From NCBI GenBank assembly GCA_963971405.1, contig OZ020486.1, forward strand, positions 19,801,419 through 19,865,418: 64,000 bases of DNA, read 5' to 3'. This stretch comes from Psococerastis gibbosa. Lineage: Eukaryota > Arthropoda > Insecta > Psocodea > Psocidae. The notes under the pieces were generated by a model that saw only the letters and a list, made by a program, of their open reading frames with translations, did not search any database and was not told the DNA's origin. This document shows positions 1 through 13,771 of the stretch, piece after piece (the first letter of the stretch is position 1; the number at the start of each line of letters is the position of its first letter). Position numbers and translations under genes: made by a program.

Positions 1-929
1 GCGCTCGTTTCAAACCGAACTTGCAGGGTCCTGTGGGCGAGATGAAGCTCAAGCCACCCACGCCCAAACCGTTTGCCACAGTCAATGTTGACTTATTGGG
101 TCCATATCCCACCACCCACCCTTATCGCCATAAGTACATCTTCGTATTGGTGGACCAGTTTACGAAATTTGCATACGTTCGTCCCATCAAAGCAGCAACG
201 ACAGCAGCGTGCATCCAAATCCTGGAGCGTGACGTATTACCGGCGCATTCAGCACCAGAAATCCTAATTTCAGATGGTGGTTCGTGCTTCACATCCGCAG
301 ATTTCCAGCAGTGGTGCCAACAGCATTCGATCGCACATCACGTCACCCCTAGATTCGCCCCATGGGAGAACGGAGCCGTCGAAGTTCTGAACAAACCAAT
401 AAAAACGGCGTTGGCCATTTATATGAAGGGCAAACACAATGAATGGGACAAGTATTTACCCCTAATTGAGAGGGCCTTACGATCCGTCCCGCACTCCACG
501 ACAGGTTTCAGCCCCGCGAAGCTACTGTACGGCCACGAACTGCGTCCTCTTTTCCCATCATCTTCGCTATTGCAAGACGGAAACGGGCAGGATATTGAGC
601 CTCACGTCTATTTCCAGGACAAACAGGAGGACCTAGAAAAAATTTACAACAAAGCTGTTCAGGTGGTTCTCAAGCACAAAGAGACACAAGCTCGCGTCTA
701 CAACCTCAGGAGGAAGAAGTCTCCATACGTACCTGGGATGCTGGTCTGGGTCAAGGCCTTCCCACAGTCATCAAAGATCCAACAAATTGTAGGGTCGCTC
801 CAACCGAAATATAAGGGTCCATATAAGATAGCTCAGCTGGCTGGAACCAATCAAGTAATCCTGGAGGCGTTAAAGGGGGTTAACGCTGGTCGTCACGAGA
901 TTAACAATTTAAAGCCTGCTTTCTTGTAA
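1..929 (+). mobile_element. Ty3/Gypsy-type LTR retrotransposon, integrase end
   Basis: This is the 3' end of a Ty3/Gypsy-like pol region. The reading frame at 21-929 carries an integrase core with the DD35E pattern: D24 in VDLLGPY, D85 in SDGGSCF and E121 in ENGAVE, with 35 residues between the last two. Near the end is a GPY-type motif (KYKGPYKI), typical of the C-terminal domain of Gypsy and retroviral integrases. The enzyme would insert the element's cDNA into host DNA. Protease, reverse transcriptase and RNase H would lie left of the window, so the element cannot be judged as a whole. The integrase part in view reads open to its stop, which suggests a fairly young insertion. It is treated here as an old element copy, not a host gene. 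Confidence 0.93.
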
Positions 930-2700
930 TTTTCTGTGGGTTCGGTTATTTAACAAAAAAAAATGCTGTCTTGAGTTTGCTGCGGGTTTCGCATTTTTTT
1001 TTGTATAGGGGGGGGCTATGTAATGATTTAAAAAACAGCGCGGAGTGAGTGGCGGGGATACTTTGAAACTCGAAACGGAAATGAGTCGAAAGGGGAATAA
1101 ATCGAGCATTAACCACGATTAAACACAATTGGGGGCGAGTCAAAATAATATATTGGGTTTTTTGGGGGGTGAGGTTAACCACATGAAGTCAACTTGGGAG
1201 TTAAAAGGTGCCTAAAAGTGGCTAATATGACCGGATAAGGACGAAGTGAGCTGGCAAGTCTCAAACTTGCTCATTCTCTGACTTTCTTGGTGATGAGTTG
1301 CGTCGAGGTTGATTTTTTGTGGTAAGCCCCGTTTTTATTAATTTATGAAATTACGTACCGCCGTAGAACCGGTAGAAACCCCTGAAGAAGAAAAATAAGC
1401 ATAAATATTATACACGAAACAAGTAGGAGCCTAGATAAATGCGTCCATGCGCGATGACGCATGCTTGCCGGCTCAAACCACGTCTGATCAGGAGGAAGTG
1501 GAATTTAAGATAATTTAAGGTAATTACGGTGTGGCTCGAGGAAAACACAAAATAAAAATAAATATAAAATTTGCTACTTAATCTTCACGTCGGATGTCGG
1601 AAAGACCGTCAAGGTCACAGGAAGGTCAGATTGGAGCTGCTCGGCCATATGCAGGGGAAGAAAGGAAGACAAGCTACCACTAAATAATCATTAATTGTTT
1701 CCTCCATAGCACTTGAAAACAGCCACCATGATGGGGTAGGAAAAACTTGTCTGGGCCTAAAGCCGGTCGCTGGGGAGCCACAGCCCGGAGCCTGACCATC
1801 TAGGCTCCGGTAGCCGCCTGGATTTCGGATAGGCGAGATGGAGTGAGCCATGCATATTTTGACCTACCTACGGCCTGCCTAGGGCCTACTACACCCTGCG
1901 GAGTATGCACTCTCTGCGCCCTGCACCTACTAGTGGAAGCCGAGTACCCTGCCGTGAGCTCTGGTCCGTAAGCTTCTTTTTCTTTTATATAATTTTCCAG
2001 TTCGTCAATTTTCCTAAGTTCTGGGCGCAATTTTGCTACCCCCTACATTTCTAAATCATTTAGTCCGTACGTAATTTTGATGAGCTGTCTGTCTTGTCAT
2101 AATCAGCTGATGACACTCCTGGAGCTGTCAAACTTCGGGAGCCTGTTCATTCTTGTTCTAATTACAACATGGTGGTCTAAGAATAGGGACGCTGGGTGTT
2201 TGCAGCCACTTTTGGAACCGTAAAATTGAGGCGTGTGACCCGATCCTTGCCTACGGGAAAGGGGCACGTCTACCGGTCCTTGTTTGGCAGTAATCATTCC
2301 AAAATTGTAGGTTGGCGCCCCGGGTTCGTGTTTTGATTACATTTTAATAAAGAGGTCTCTGTTTTGGCGCAAAAACGCAGCGTCTCTGTGCTTAGATCAC
2401 CAGGTTGTCAATGTATTGTTTTCACTGTACTTACCGTAGTAATTTCGTTTGTCACTCTCACATTATTTTTGTTTTGTTGCTTTTGGAAAAAGCGGAAAAG
2501 TTTTCCCGGCTGGGTTTTTTTCGGTTAATTTTAAAATAAAATAAGAGCTCCTCTGGCTCGGTAATCTTGTTGACTATTTCGGCCATATTGGTTTCTATTG
2601 CCCCGTCTAAGACGTGGTTTTAGCTTAATGCACCCGCTACTGTTTGGCGCTGTTTTTCAATTTAAAAATTATTATTGCACTGTATATTTTGTTGCATTAG
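930..2700 (+). mobile_element. Probable 3' untranslated/LTR zone of the Gypsy-like element
   Basis: There is no coding region downstream of the integrase frame. The stretch has G-rich, polypurine-like tracts near 1005-1016 and 1130-1180, and an AATAAA near 2346, as expected for the 3' non-coding end and LTR of such an element. I could not match two LTRs because the 5' end lies outside the window. Both the right border and the LTR assignment are therefore guesses. Confidence 0.35.
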
Positions 2701-3059
2701 AAGAGAGAGATTGTTGTCGCAGATTTTGTCCAGGTTTCTTTCTGACCTTAACGCTCCCTGAGTTGAGTCTCCGCATGAGGAAGGATGCGGCTCTAGAGTA
2801 TAGCGCCCCGCGATCTGGGTTTCTGTCAGATTCATCGGGAGCTTGACCTCGGTAGCTGCATGTTTCCCTAGTTGTGTTGAGTAGTTTGAAGCCGGAGTGG
2901 GATTAGCTTGGGTGTCGTCTGAGCTAGCCCGTTTAATTTTCGTAACACCAATCCCAGGCTAATCAGGCTCCGGGCTTCAGTGTCTTATCAGGACCGGTCT
3001 TCCGTTAGAAAACGGCTACCTTCTAGAGTAGCCCTAAGTAGTTTATTTCATTTCCCTAA

Positions 3060-6000
3060 GTTCCCGAATCTAACTTTCCTAAGTTAAGCAAGCATAAACA
3101 TCACAAGCAGTTTTATTTAATAAGAACATAGCAGATGTACGAGTATGAGTAACAGAAATGAACATTAAAGTTTAATTTCACATTTGACATATATGAAGGA
3201 ATTTTTACACATATCAGTTTGATTCATCAAATTAGAAATTGTGTAATCCCCCCCTATTACACACTCCCCGATCCAATAAAAATGGGTCTAAGAAAAATTG
3301 GAAAGTGTAATACCTAAATTCAGTTTCAAATCGTATACTTGCAACATGAACCTTCCAAATATTTCTTCGGTCGAATAAATATTAGAGTGTGTAATCAGGG
3401 CAATATTAACTATACTTCGGAGTTCAAAAAAAATTTACCCTACTAAAATACATTGCCATACGTTCTTTAAAATCATTATTTATCTTATTTATCATAGCCT
3501 ATTTTGTTTTGGACATGTATGTAGTGGCATGTGAATCGATTATTTATGAAACCAGTCATGTCCTCCACAAAATTTTTGGGAGAGTTTCCTTCAAAATCTT
3601 GACAAAAAAATTATTTCCCCATCAGGAACGTGACTTGTCAATTTTCCCAAATCTTCAAGGTTTGGCTTCAGTTGACTTTGTTGTCTTTTTGCACGATGAG
3701 TCGATGTTTACAAAACATGGCTTCCATTAAATGAACGGTGAACTTGTGTTTATTAGATGAGGACAGTATCATTCTTGCAACATCTCGAACATTGTAGTTC
3801 TTAATATTTTCTTAATTGACGCAAAGGATAGAAAATGACTGCGAATCGGCAGGCGAAAATATTTTTTTTCAAACCGGCCAGAGCCTGCAAGGATAGAAAA
3901 AAGCGCACCATTGTGTTCTCGTTTTCTTTTTTGAAGGCTTTTCGCTTCTGATTTTGTTATAGAAACGTCTATCACTAATTTTATGAAAGATTTTGCAAAA
4001 CGAATGTTGATTATTGTTGTTGCGCCATCTTGTTTGCTGGTTTCATAAATAATCGATTCATGTGTACTGACAGCTCGACCTATCCCCCCACATTAATCGT
4101 TAACAATTTTCTGGCAAGAAAGTATGTGCCAACTGTCATATGATTTTTGGTCGACCCCTTTCGTTGGCATTTAAAATGAAGTCCTCACAGTCAAGTGTTT
4201 GTAACATAAACAAATCTCCAAACACATAAATATTAATTTTATTTGACAAGGCAAAAGCATTAACTTAATAGGTTTACAAAAGAAAAAAGTAAAGTGCACC
4301 ACGGTTCTCAAATCAGAGAACATGTCGTTTAAAAATTAGCATACACCATATGCAACTGCCAAAATTTTTAGGAACTTAAAATGCAAAAATAGCTGATTTG
4401 CCTTCAATTATATTACTCAATTCATAAAATTAATTTGTATACAGATCGTTGGGTTGGAGGGTTGGATATCACATTGCTAAATAAACAAAGTTGCACACTA
4501 TTTCATTGTTTAACTGTCAAAAATTTTCTTTTAACGTTTGTTACTAGTGAGAATGAAAAAATAACTTACGCCCAGAATAAACGAATCGGTTCCTGTTTAA
4601 TAAGCCGTCTAAACCTTCTAAAAATTTGGTTGCAAACAATCATTGACTCTAGGATTCTAGTTCTTTAGTGTCAGTTTAATGTATACTATACATTCGAATG
4701 GTATGGTTTGTGGCCACATTAATGAAACTGGGAATAAATGCCGCGAGAAGGATTTATTTATCATTTTAACAGTAACAATTTGGTCTACTCGTAAAACAAA
4801 TATACAGTATATATGGACCACACTCAAGGCCTCAGCATTTCATCACGTTGACATTGAATAAACATTTAATAACATAAATAATAAATAAAATATTGCATCT
4901 AACTAACAACATATAACCATGTACAATAAAGGTTTTAACGCTGAATAGAAAGCGGGCATAAAATCTTTGATAATCTTTGATAATATCGATTGAAGGCAAA
5001 CCGCAGCATTATAAAAAAATAACAACTAAGTCAGATTCGAATAACGCTCTTAACGTGAGAGTTAAATGAAAATAAAGTAAAATTGAAAACATTACAATCT
5101 GCGATAGAATGGATAACCATAGTTGTTGTAGTTGATTTTCTTGTATTCAACTATCACATTAGTTGCGTTTATTTAAAGTCAATAATCACAAGATTATTTT
5201 ATATCTTTAATTAAAATTGGCTTGGAATGAACGGCTTTCAAATAGGCATTAGGCCCACACGGACGATTCGCTGAGAAATTTGTCAGAGGAGAAAATGGGA
5301 AGAGTCAACTTGCAGATTTCGGTCGCTGGCTTGACGTTGACTTCAAGCAGGTGCACAGTTTTCCCCTCAACACACCAGCGAACTAGTAATCCTCTGAAGT
5401 GTGGTCAGAAATGGAACATTGCACCAACTCATATGTTCCCTTGACCAATTTCTAAGCTAATCGCCCTAATTCGGATCGTCCGTGTGTACCGGGCCTAAAA
5501 TCCGAAGACTACGTACAATCTGATGTCTTCAAAACAAGGCAAACTCTCAAAAATTTCAGATGAAACCTTAGAAATCATGTAAAATCAGTGGGAGATTTTA
5601 CAGTCAATGACGTTTAACTGCAAATAAATGTTAAACTATCTCGGTATTACAACAGATTGATGGTTATTAGTTTCAAACAATACAACATAGGTCCTAGGCT
5701 ACTATAAATATTATTGCGCATTAGGGCACTGAACAGATTTTTGACACTGCCAATATAGCACATTCTTGTCATATTTTTACTGCAAACTTGTATTAATTTA
5801 CATGTTTACATACCAGCGTACGCCAAAGTAAGAATGACTACGCCATCAGGCATGAAAATGCCTCATAATTATAGGGAAAACATTGGCAAACTGAAATGTT
5901 TTCGAATAGACTATTTATAATCTGATGTAATTATGGGATTTCCGAGACGACGTTTCTTTATCGCTCTGCGCCATACTTCGACAACTCGTCGGGGCCCCTG

Positions 6001-6729
6001 TCCTCACTACAAACTGAGCTGATGATTACGTACGTTAATCAAATTTAGCACTTCGTGGAAAACGACAGGCCTTTTCATAAAATTATATTAACATTTAATT
6101 CGGTCGTCGTAAATATTTTAAAATACGGCTTGTAGTTACCTAGCACGAATGACGGATTATTTTGTTTTCCATTCAAAATGGTTTTCTGGTCCGAATTATT
6201 GCAGCCAAGAATATAAAATAACAAGCTGCAACAACGCCTAGTGATTTAAAATGCCAACAAATCGCGCCTTAATTATAAATTTAGCAGCAGATAAGTAGCT
6301 GCATTCCAGCTGTCGTAATTAATAAAACATACAATCATGACTAAGATTCACACTTCCTTCCTCACTGTCATTTAGAAAGAGGTTATTTAAGTTGACCAAT
6401 AAAACCATTATAATTTAGAATTACCCATCTACCGACAGTACAATACCGATTCCGTAATATACTGTGCAACTGAAATAATACTGATTCTTTCACCAGTGTC
6501 TAAACCGACAGTGAGGCTGTGGCAACCACCTTTAGTCTTGTCAATGAAAACAAAGCAAGCATCCCCTACCATTCAGCTTATGGTTGGTGGAACGGCGAAA
6601 CAAATCAAGTCTTAGAAGATTATTTCAGCACTTATGTCAATCACTTACTTATCCTTATAATTAGAGCGGTCTGAAGAGTATTTATATTGCATCTAAAAGC
6701 ACAGTATTTGGTCGGGAAGCCGAAGTAAA
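3060..6729. other. AT-rich intergenic stretch downstream of Unc-115
   Basis: No gene is recognised here. It lies between the retrotransposon tail and the Unc-115 stop codon and should contain the Unc-115 3' UTR (minus strand), although I did not find a convincing minus-strand AATAAA close to the stop. It holds one TIR element (5251-5496) and a short inverted pair of about 25 bp around ATCGATTATTTATGAAACCA at about 3535 and 4045. Confidence 0.6.
5251..5496. mobile_element. MITE-like element, AGGCCC...ACACGGACG TIR family
   Basis: The left end AGGCCCACACGGACGATTCG and the inverse of the right end, AGGCCCGGTACACACGGACG, are imperfect terminal inverted repeats about 245 bp apart. A related element lies at 9227-9491. 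There is no coding capacity, so it is probably a non-autonomous DNA transposon. The superfamily is not determined; flanking TTA/TAA does not give a clean duplication. Confidence 0.7.
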
Positions 6730-6843
6730 TTAGAAAAGCTTAATGCGACGCTTCATTTCGTTTCTGCGCCACGTCGGCAGCCTGTAGAATTCCGTACGAG
6801 TGCACTGGAACAATCGCTCGAACTCGTTATCCGACAAGTGTCT
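6730..6843 (-). CDS. Unc-115: Unc-115 last exon: C-terminal half of villin headpiece
   Basis: It begins after a TTGCAG acceptor, in phase 0, and ends with TAA at 6730-6732. It encodes RHLSDNEFERLF, then TEFYRLPTWRRNEMKRR and IKLF. The LPTW tryptophan, the basic helix and the terminal LF match the headpiece F-actin-binding core of villin, dematin and abLIM. The domain reaches the exact C-terminus, as usual for this family. Confidence 0.96.
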   Translation of the reverse strand, partial: RHLSDNEFERLFQCTRTEFYRLPTWRRNEMKRRIKLF

Positions 6844-9800
6844 CTGCAACCCAAATCAATCGTTTTATTTAACACATTTTTTATTTCATCTGCGCCTGGG
6901 GCCGCCCTTCAAATTCAATCAAAATTGGTCAAAAATATGGTCATTAAACGTAAAAAATCTGATAAATGGTTTTTAGCTACACGTAAGTTAGGCAAAGATA
7001 TCCCAATTTTTGTCACCATCTAGCGAGTCACCATCTAGCGAGTCCCCTACCTAAAAAATGGCACTGTAAATTTATCCCATCAAATAGGCTACACTTATCA
7101 TGTATTGAAAGGGATGCAAAAAAACTGCTTGTCATAATTTAATAGCAATGGGGTTCACTGACAGGCAGTGCTACTTACTATTTCCGATCAATCAAGATGA
7201 GATTATTATTATTGTTTTCCTATTTAAACGTTGGGTAGTAAAGCTACGAGCTTTTAACAGAAACTCCTTTCGCTAAAAAAAATTATAGAAATTATTATTT
7301 TCTATATTCTATACCTCTAAATTGCAGCGATCAACATCCGATGGCAGACGGTAATTGGTAATAATTAGTAGGTGGTAGGGGTAGATTTTAGGCGGCTCGT
7401 TATTCATGTGCGACAGAGTGGGCAGCGAGCGGCGGATGTGTGGACTGTAAGAAGAGTACCGGAGTCCTTGAAACGTTGATGAAATCGGCAGTTCCGCATT
7501 CTGCAAAGCAATTAATTACTCATTCAATACTATTCATACATAAGGCGGCAATTCCACCGGCGAATTTACTTCATTTGTGATTTGATATTTTTTGTTTGTT
7601 TTGTTTTAAGGAGACTATTATGTAGATACTTAACTTATCTATTATAAATTAAGTTATAATATGGGAGCAGACATCATTAATAAGTCTCACCATATTATAA
7701 CTTAATTTATAATAGATAAGTTAAGTATCTACATAATAGTCTCCTTAAAAAAAAAAAAAATCTCAAATCACAAATGAAGTAAATTCATAAATAATTAGAT
7801 TACTCGTGACTTCGCGGTATTTCATATTAATAAACAAAAAATAACAAAAACTTTTAGAAAAACTTGTTATAACAACCCGAATTAGTAAAACCCAAATAAT
7901 CGTTAAGAAATTAACTTTGTCTAAGAAACCCACTTGTGTTAGTATATAACCCTGAGCGCTTTCGGCAAGAACTGCCATCTATAGAGGGAAACCCACTAGC
8001 ACAGTTACACCTTATCTGCGATTTGAGACTTGCTCAACTCGAGGAGAAGATGCAAATTGCAGATGCACATTTGGCGTCAAAAAAATTTCAAATAGAAATA
8101 GGCACCTACAAGAAAGTAGTAACGCACAAGAAACACAAATCAATATAGTGGTTAATTTTAAGAGAGCCGAAAGGCCTAATCTTCGCCCAAATGAAAAATA
8201 AAGATAATTTTCTTCTTTCAAGTTAATATCAAAAATATATACTACAAGTAGATCCAATTTTAAAGAAATCGCACGAGACATTTGAGCCCGCATCAAACGC
8301 TTTAATTCATTGTATAGCTACGAGTAAGTGCTCTTTTTTGTCACCCTCTGAAACCTCTTGTTGGTTTTATAATTAAATTATGTTTAGTTGAACAACTTAC
8401 CAACGCCTTCCGGTCAACGTCTGAAATCGACCCACCTGAAACTAAATTCAAATCGGTTTCCAAGAAATTCATGTGAATGAATGCATAACGAAAAATATCT
8501 CTGTTAGCTGTAAATAAATAAATAAATAAGGACTTTTTTGTTCTATTACTAAGCCAACCTAGCGGAATTAGGGCTATAAAGCCCTCTCTTACACTCAACT
8601 AGGAAAGCCCAGGACCGCCTGCTTTACATGCCCTCCGAAGCAAAAACCTGAAACCAGTTGTGTTTTTTACTAAATTGATAAGACAATTTTCGTTATGTAT
8701 GAAAACAAGTCATTTAAAGTTACTAAGGTGGCAATTGTGTATATTAATTAAAGTTAACTTTATTTATATTATTATTATGCTACATGCTATAATTATTATT
8801 ATTAACTTTATTTTCTTAAGAAGCTAGGCTTCATTCAAAGCCTGTTACTGTGATTTCACATTAATGATTTTTTAATGAAAAAACTATTGCTATCGTAGTA
8901 TTTTGTGGCCGTCAATACGTACTGTCAGATTTGCCACTGCTAAACTCAGTGCTGTGCGTTTTTTCTCCAAATCCAGTGAAAGAAAAGTCACCCTGTGAAC
9001 AGAACCATTGTGTAAATCAAACAAAATTTAAGAATGAGTTTACCTCAACCTTTTGCAAGAACTCCTCGTAATCTAAAAATAAGAGGAGCTGACGCAATAT
9101 GAATTAGAAAATTTCAATTTACTGTCCATAACAAAATTACCAATCTACTATCCTGTGATGCATATTCAAACGAAACACAAGAAGAGATTACAAAACTACA
9201 ATGTGTTCGATCGTAGGAGGAATCTAAGGTCTGGTACACACGGACGCGGACGTTTCGAATTCAGCAATTCTCAGACCATTTGTCATGGGATCAAATGCGC
9301 AAAAAGCAGTCGAATTTCTGAACGCACTTCTGAAGATTCTTTCTGAGCGTATCGAGGGGAAACCCGAGCACCGGTGTGTGGCCAGTGTCAGAAATCTTCT
9401 AAGTTGACACTGGTTTCCAACCACAACCCATCACAATGACAAATTTCTCAGCGAGTCAACGGCGTGCAAATCGTCCGTGTGTACTGGACCTAGCAGCTGA
9501 CTTCTTTATGAAAGCTACAACCTAGTTATACAGAAAAACATATTTATGTTAACGCATAAAAGGGTATTATAAAAATGAAAGTTCGGAATGAATATCTAAG
9601 AATTTTTAGGTTTAGTCCGGCGCTGACATCATGAAAAAGATGAGAAGTGATGGGAAAAATGGGGGCCATATTTTGGACCCGAATTCAAATTTCTATTTAA
9701 AAATGAAAATCACAGTGTCGATGTAGAATGTCCCCCTACGTAAAATATATTCTAAATATATTCATTTAAAAAACCGTGTATGCTTAGGATACAACATTAA

Positions 9801-12800
9801 AACCAAGTTTCGTAGCCAGTTTTAATAAAACATCATTGGGCTTAGTATTAGTTTATTATTATTTTTAATGTTTGAAATGACATAGACACTACTAAATTGC
9901 AGAGGACGACAATACACTCACCCCTATATGAGAGACGGACCCACCAGTCGAGCTGAAAGTATGGGAACGAGGTGCAAGGCCGTAGCCTGGCTTCGGGACG
10001 TGCCGCAAGGCGCTAACCACTAGAATCATCAAACAGCCCCATTATCACTGAGCCCCTAGACCTATCCTAACAGTCCTTACATCCTTACCTTACCCCCTCC
10101 ATTCCAAATGTAAGCTAATAAATAAATATAATACAGCCATGCAATGAAATAAGATTATTTCAACACGGGAAAATCTTATTTTTTGTATTTTAAAATGTAA
10201 CATTATTCCATTGCATAGCCAATCTTTCCAGAATAGGAATGCTTACGTCAAAATTGGCTCCCACTGGCGTTATCAGATAGGAATTGATTTAAAATATATG
10301 AAATACAAGTAAAATGAATACGTTTTTACATCGCGAAATATAATAGACGAAGCCGCTGGCCTTCTATGGGGATTATTTTTAATCCTAACCAGGAATTACT
10401 TAAAAAAGTGAAGATGCAGCGGCAGTTTAGAATGTGAATCAGCGCTGCCATAGGCAAAAATGAACTACAAATTAGTTTGAAATTGGAGACCAATGTCGAG
10501 CGAGCATTCCGATTCCAGAAACTAATGAAATAGCATGGACACTCACGTTATAGCCGACGCCATAGTCACTGCAATAGCCGCTCGCATACCTTCCCGTGGG
10601 CAATGTCGCTGCTTTCCGACTCGAACCAGGCCGGGAGGAGGTAGAGGCTGTGCAACAACAGGAACATGCTTTCTACACACACGGCAAACAGACTGGATGG
10701 CCTCAGCTTACTCAAAGTTTACGGAGCACAACAAAAGCTCAAATCACGGTTAAATGGCCTTTACCATAAAATAGGACAAATAACTGCATTATATTCAAAA
10801 AGTTAGTAAGAAGTCCACATAGTTTTTTTCAAAATGGTTTGTCTATATGCTCCAAAAAACATTCATCAAGCTATAACAGCACAATATTAAACAGCGCAAG
10901 TAATGCAGCGAAATAAAATGAAATATCTTCTAAAAAAATTTAAGTTTGATGAGACAAAGAGTAAGCGAAGCGGGCCACAAATAGATAAAAAAACATTTCA
11001 AAATCAAAATTATTACAATGATGGAAATAACTGATGTCATGACAAAACGTTATTCACAGCAACAACATAAACAAGTACCTATGCTCAAAAAATTACCACT
11101 CTAAAAAAATGCCCTTGTAGCAAAGCTATACGCTACTCAGTTTGAAAAATAGAATAATCAGAGTGAGCGTATAAGATCAGAATGAAAAGACATGGGAAAA
11201 ATGTGACTTTAAATAAAATTAAATACATTAATACAAAAGAGGACCGGAAGTCAAATTACAATTCAACATCTGCAAGCCTAGCAGGACTACCCTGTTTATT
11301 TAACACAGGTCTGAAGAATTAGTTTTAGATTTAAATTACTTGTAAAAAGGGGTGTCTTATAAATTATTATTTGCAAGTTGGAGGCCAAGTTGAGCCAGAG
11401 GCTTCACCTCTGTAATAAACGCCGACATTGAAGGTATTTTCGGCGGTATTCGACCAACCATCTATCGACCACGGACCAAAAACGGAATTCTCATGACTCC
11501 AGCCGTGAAAGCATTTACGCTTATATTAATCCATTTTGCATTTACCTTCAATCAAATAAATTTCCACTTTAAAGAAGTAGTAATGACTAATTTTTGACCT
11601 CACTTGCCATCGCATTGATATATCGTACAGTATAAAAGGGCTTTAAACGTGGTCTGGATCAATGCAGAAAAATATACTACATTAGAGTAGGTTTTAAATA
11701 ATTTTACTAGATTTGCTAAAAAATCAACTACTTGTTTCTAGATGAAAATTTAACAACAAAAATCATACTGAATACAAAATTAAGACAAAGTCAGTGCAGT
11801 TACTACATATACAAAGTGTGAGGGCAATGTATAACAAATATGAATTTAAAATATTTAAATTGATTTTCCCATGCCATTTAGTGTGAAACTATAAATTAGT
11901 TGAAAACAGCGCTATCCATGCTTAATCCATACTCGTACCTTTTCGCAGTAGACGTCTAAGAACTAGAAATTCTGTTTTTTTTTTTTTTTTTTTGCATCAT
12001 GAAATCAATTATTTCACAGGTATTAATTTATGGGCACGCATATAACCCAATTTAGCTTATTTGCAAACTTTCCCAAGCATTAAAGCCCGATCGGAGTCGA
12101 GAAATATTTCTTCTAACGCCTAAAATCTTTTTTATAGTTCGATATTAATATTTATTGTGAAATTCAACGTTGTACAAAATAGAAACTAGTGGCGTTGGGT
12201 GTCCCGCGGGAGGGGTGACCTTAAGGGCAAATCGGAGAACCATCACTACGCGTTTTTTGTACAAATCAAATTCAATAATTGTGGCATAATAAATACAAAT
12301 TTGCCTGAGTTCTTGAACTCCTTCCATGGGACTACCACACCAATAGTTTTTTTTTTTTTTTTTAATCAAATTCAATCATTGTGGCCAATTTGTGAATGAG
12401 GCACAAAATTAATCATGTATCAAAATATCTTTGCTTCTCCTGATATACACATAACCCTTTCGATTGTCTCTCAAACTCTTTATTAACTGTTAAAACTTGC
12501 AAATTAACTAAATTGCATTATATAGAAATCACTGCTCCAGGTTATATGGTTTGTCCATAAATAGCCGACACATTTATTGTTAAGGCGGGGTTTCCACATA
12601 CGTCAATCGTCAATGAGAAATATGAAATTGAAGGTTTAGCAGACATTAAAGACATACTAAAAATTCTGCTACCACGTCAAAACCATATTTCTCATTGACC
12701 ATTGACGTATGTATGTGGAAACCCCGCCTAACCACAACAAATACATTTCCTGAACAGTTTCTCGAGTAGTATTATAATATTACTAATTTTTTTTACCTTA

Positions 12801-13740
12801 CGGCTGCATTTGAACTTATAAATAGCAACTTAAAAATGAAGTAGGAACAGCATCATGAATTTGATTTAAAGGCCGGATCCGACGAAATATACTTAAAAAT
12901 TAAGTAACGTTGTTTTTATTTTTATTATTAAAATTATTGAATCGGCTCACATAGGCTAACTACATCAGCCGATTCAATAATAACAACAATAATAATAACA
13001 AGATAGGCGTCACTTAAATGATAAGTATCAGTCGTCGGATCGGACCTGAGTACTCGATATTAGCCGTCTTTTAAATCCTACATTCAATGATATAAGCAAC
13101 ACGAGAATTATTGAGAGCAAATGGACCCCCCCCCCCCCTTTTTACGAAGTCACATTTATCGTTAAATTACAATCGTAAAGTCATACATGAGATGTCATAA
13201 AGTATTCTTATACAATTGGCCACAGTTTTGGAACTCCTTCGACCTGACATCATCAGTGAGGGTTATTTTTTACATATCAAGTTCAATGCTGATTCATATT
13301 AGTGACGGAGACACAACGTACATCAAACGTAGAGGAATATTTGTTATAGTTTATGACACCTCATTTATGTCTCTAAGATCAATACCATGTCATGAGAAAT
13401 TTGACTCTACGAAAAAAAATTAACCTTAACTAGCTTTTTATTATATTTCCAAATAATTAAAATTTAAAATTTCCGCTCTAAAAAGTAGAATGGGAGGAAT
13501 TAATAGACAAAATTTTAACCTCCCTGTCTCGTTTCTTTATCTGAATTGCTGGGCGTTTGCAACCAATCCTACCAAAAACCAAACGTGGGTCTTGGTTTTC
13601 TATTTCTATTATTATGATCTACGTTATGGCACTTAAATCAGCACTTTTTAGTAAACTCACAGTAGGTACTTAATTTCAACCAAGCCACGAAAAATAGTAT
13701 TAGTACTTTACTAATTTATTTGCCATAACGTTTTTTCAAA

Positions 13741-13771
<31 letters not shown>

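Noticed and set aside
2311-2330. TGGCGCCCCGGGTTCGTG, resembling a tRNA primer-binding site next to an LTR end
   Set aside because: It would be expected right after a 5' LTR, but lies downstream of the integrase end, and no matching LTR pair is in the window. Kept only as a curiosity.
3515-4060. Inverted pair around ATCGATTATTTATGAAACCA, about 480 bp apart
   Set aside because: Only about 25 bp match and the symmetry does not extend, so I do not call it an element.
9960-10110. tRNA-like string on the minus strand (AGTGGTTAGCGCCTTGCGGC)
   Set aside because: It resembles a tRNA D-arm but has no B box at the right distance; at most a worn SINE head.
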